A stretch of DNA of 6,032 nucleotides, taken from contig CAUJFU010000315.1 of the NCBI GenBank assembly GCA_963169055.1, forward strand, positions 1 through 6,032, in the 5' to 3' direction. The notes under the pieces were generated by a model that was given only the letters and a program-made list of their open reading frames with translations, made no database searches and was not told where the DNA came from. The first letter of the stretch is position 1, and each line of letters begins with the position of its first letter. The position numbers and the translations under genes were made by a program. This document shows positions 4,640 through 6,032 of the stretch, one piece after another. The stretch is from Myxococcota bacterium. Lineage in GTDB: Bacteria > Myxococcota_C > UBA6777.

Positions 4640-6032
4640 CTAAAATGGTGTGCCGTCGGCCTTGGTACCGGGCGAATAGGCCCCCACAGCACCTGTCATG
4701 GTGCTGTGTTGTGCGCAGGTTGCAGGAGTGAGGTCAGGGGTGCGGTTCACGGATTGCTTGCCCGCACCGTTGCACGGATTGGAAGCTGTATAAGCAAAAG
4801 AATCGATCGTGATCCCTGTGGCATTTTGGAGATCCACCGTAGCCCCGCCATTGGATAAAATAAGAGAAGTGTTCGCGACGTAGACAAGGGCGTTTCCAAA
4901 GTTGGAGTGCGGCGTCCCTGTGTTGACTTGGGGGTCGGTGGCCATCCCGCCGCTGAAGATCACGATGGCTTTGCCGCTTGCAAGGGCGAGTCCTTTGGGG
5001 AAGGTGTGTTTGAGCGTTGAATTCACAAGTAGCTTGACGCCCGATAGATCGAGGGTTTTTCCGCTGACGTTGACAATCTCCACAAACTCATCTTGCGTGG
5101 CACTGGGGTTACCGTCTTTGTTTGCGTCGCTGGTGGTCGAAGGATCGGCCAAGACTTCATTGATCAGGATATCGCCCGCAGCAGGGACGGAGCCGACGGG
5201 TTCGGGTGTCGCTTCGGGTTGGGGTTCGGGCTGGGGTTCGTTTCCACCGTCTGCGATCGGCTCGACGATCGGTTCGGGATCTGGATCGGAAAACAAGCGG
5301 CCATCGATCCGCGTCCCGGGTGAAAACAGCGTACCATTAGCAACATCGGCATGTTTCGCACAGGCCCCCTTGGTTTCGGGGAAAAGCGTCACCGATTGAT
5401 TGATATCATCGCCCACGTTGCAGGAAGTCGAAGCACCGTAAGCAAAAGAGGCGATCTGGGTTCCTGTGCCATCCTTCAAAGCGATCACAGCGCCACCGTT
5501 GGTCAAAGGAATCGATGCGGTAAAGACCATCGCTCCGCTGAATTTGGGGTGCGACATCCCTGTATTGATCTGGTTATCGCCCACCATCCCCCCACCAAAG
5601 ATCACCACCACGCCACGCGGATCGATCGCGATCCCCGCAGGGAAAGTGAACTTATCGCTGCCGCTCACGGTCAACACAAGGCCCGATAAATCGAGCTTTT
5701 GTGCAGAGACGTTCACGATCTCGACGAATTCATCTTGGGTCGCGCTGGTTGTGCCGTCTTTGTTGGCGTCTCCTGCGGTGCCTGTGGGAGGATCGAACAG
5801 GACTTCGTTGATCACAAGATCGCCTGCTGCTGGTTTCGGAAGCAGCGGTTGCTCCGAAGAAGGCTCCCCACCATCCGTCATCTCGGGGGTGGCCTCTGCG
5901 GGAGGATCTTTGAACAACGTACCGTCAACGCGAGTGCCCGGGGAAAACAACACGCCCGATAAAGAAACACGGGTGTGACGAGCGCAAAGACCCGCAGGCA
6001 TCTCAGGAAAGCGGGTCAACGATTGGTTGACC
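4640..6032 (-). CDS. Secreted multi-domain lamin-tail-domain (LTD) protein, C-terminal part (cut by right window edge)
   Basis: The frame is open to the window edge (463 residues seen) and ends at TAG (4640). The TTG at 6019 is not a start: residues VNQS before it continue the same repeat pattern. At least three LTD copies follow one another. The first shows only its tail (to about 5915), the second spans 5827-5294 and the third 5179-4643. Each full copy opens with AGD(L/I)(V/L)INEVL, has a calcium-loop-like DANKDG followed by SATQDEFVEIVNVS, a core with TFP.G...VVIF.GGM, and ends QSV....P......CA.H...G...SPGT..DG..F. Each copy carries two cysteines near its end (for example TSC and GACAKH) that could form a disulfide. 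Linkers are rich in Pro, Glu and Asp (PQPEPQPEATPEP). LTDs are immunoglobulin-like domains found in bacterial surface and secreted proteins; the role here is unknown. Signal peptide and any enzyme domain would lie outside the window. The phosphatase gene follows after 89 bases on the same strand. Confidence 0.85.
   Translation of the reverse strand, partial: VNQSLTRFPEMPAGLCARHTRVSLSGVLFSPGTRVDGTLFKDPPAEATPEMTDGGEPSSEQPLLPKPAAGDLVINEVLFDPPTGTAGDANKDGTTSATQDEFVEIVNVSAQKLDLSGLVLTVSGSDKFTFPAGIAIDPRGVVVIFGGGMVGDNQINTGMSHPKFSGAMVFTASIPLTNGGAVIALKDGTGTQIASFAYGASTSCNVGDDINQSVTLFPETKGACAKHADVANGTLFSPGTRIDGRLFSDPDPEPIVEPIADGGNEPQPEPQPEATPEPVGSVPAAGDILINEVLADPSTTSDANKDGNPSATQDEFVEIVNVSGKTLDLSGVKLLVNSTLKHTFPKGLALASGKAIVIFSGGMATDPQVNTGTPHSNFGNALVYVANTSLILSNGGATVDLQNATGITIDSFAYTASNPCNGAGKQSVNRTPDLTPATCAQHSTMTGAVGAYSPGTKADGTPF
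4643..5179 (-). repeat. LTD repeat copy (C-terminal)
   Basis: Coding repeat of about 179 residues from AGDILINEVL to ADGTPF, forming the C-terminus. It carries the same DANKDG and SATQDEFVEIVN motifs as the copy at 5294-5827. The stop follows directly after the repeat's last motif, so the protein ends on a repeat boundary with no extra sorting tail. Confidence 0.8.
5294..5827 (-). repeat. LTD repeat copy (second visible)
   Basis: Coding repeat of about 178 residues from AGDLVINEVL to IDGRLF. It is clearly homologous to the copy at 4643-5179, with about half the residues identical by eye and the same order of motifs. It differs mainly in the loop after INEVL, which is longer here (FDPPTGTAG against ADPSTTS). 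Confidence 0.8.

Noticed and set aside
5466-5978. Plus-strand ORF of 170 residues opposite the LTD gene
   Set aside because: Antisense shadow of a repeat-containing gene; the same antisense pattern recurs opposite the other LTD copy (4902-5399), as expected from the repeat.

Overview
The window reads as an ordinary stretch of a moderately GC-rich Gram-negative chromosome. It holds four minus-strand genes, two of them cut by the window edges, and one plus-strand gene. The gene types are a Tat-exported PhoD-like protein with a possible lipid anchor, a von Willebrand A lipoprotein with a complete metal site, an FHA-GAF-PP2C phosphatase, and a secreted protein built of repeated lamin-tail domains with Pro/Glu-rich linkers. 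This combination suggests a Myxococcota/Bradymonadales-like (former deltaproteobacterial) lineage. That placement rests on gene content only.

Layout. Positions 1-605 (minus) hold the N-terminal part of a PhoD-type phosphatase/phosphodiesterase, cut by the left edge. Positions 690-1757 (minus) encode a VWA-domain lipoprotein upstream of it on the same strand with an 84-base gap, so the two may be co-transcribed. Positions 1758-2148 are a divergent intergenic region with a candidate promoter for the next gene and one doubtful small minus-strand ORF. Positions 2149-2448 (plus) encode ribosomal protein bS18 with an acidic, RGG-bearing N-terminal extension, standing alone with no neighbouring rpsF or rplI. 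Positions 2449-2699 lie between convergent genes and carry a 63-bp tandem repeat. Positions 2700-4550 (minus) encode the FHA-GAF-PP2C phosphatase. Positions 4640 to the right edge (minus) encode the lamin-tail-domain protein, whose N-terminus lies outside the window.

The genes do not form one evident pathway. The VWA lipoprotein and PhoD-like protein are both predicted to leave the cytoplasm and may belong to one envelope-related unit. The phosphatase looks like a cytoplasmic signalling output protein with no visible partner kinase or antagonist nearby. No mobile element, CRISPR array, tRNA or rRNA was seen. The points most worth a second look are the 63-bp repeat array, whose copies differ almost only by transitions, the unusual stand-alone bS18, and the FHA domain lacking its usual phosphate-binding arginine. 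I see no clear case for a new multi-gene system here.
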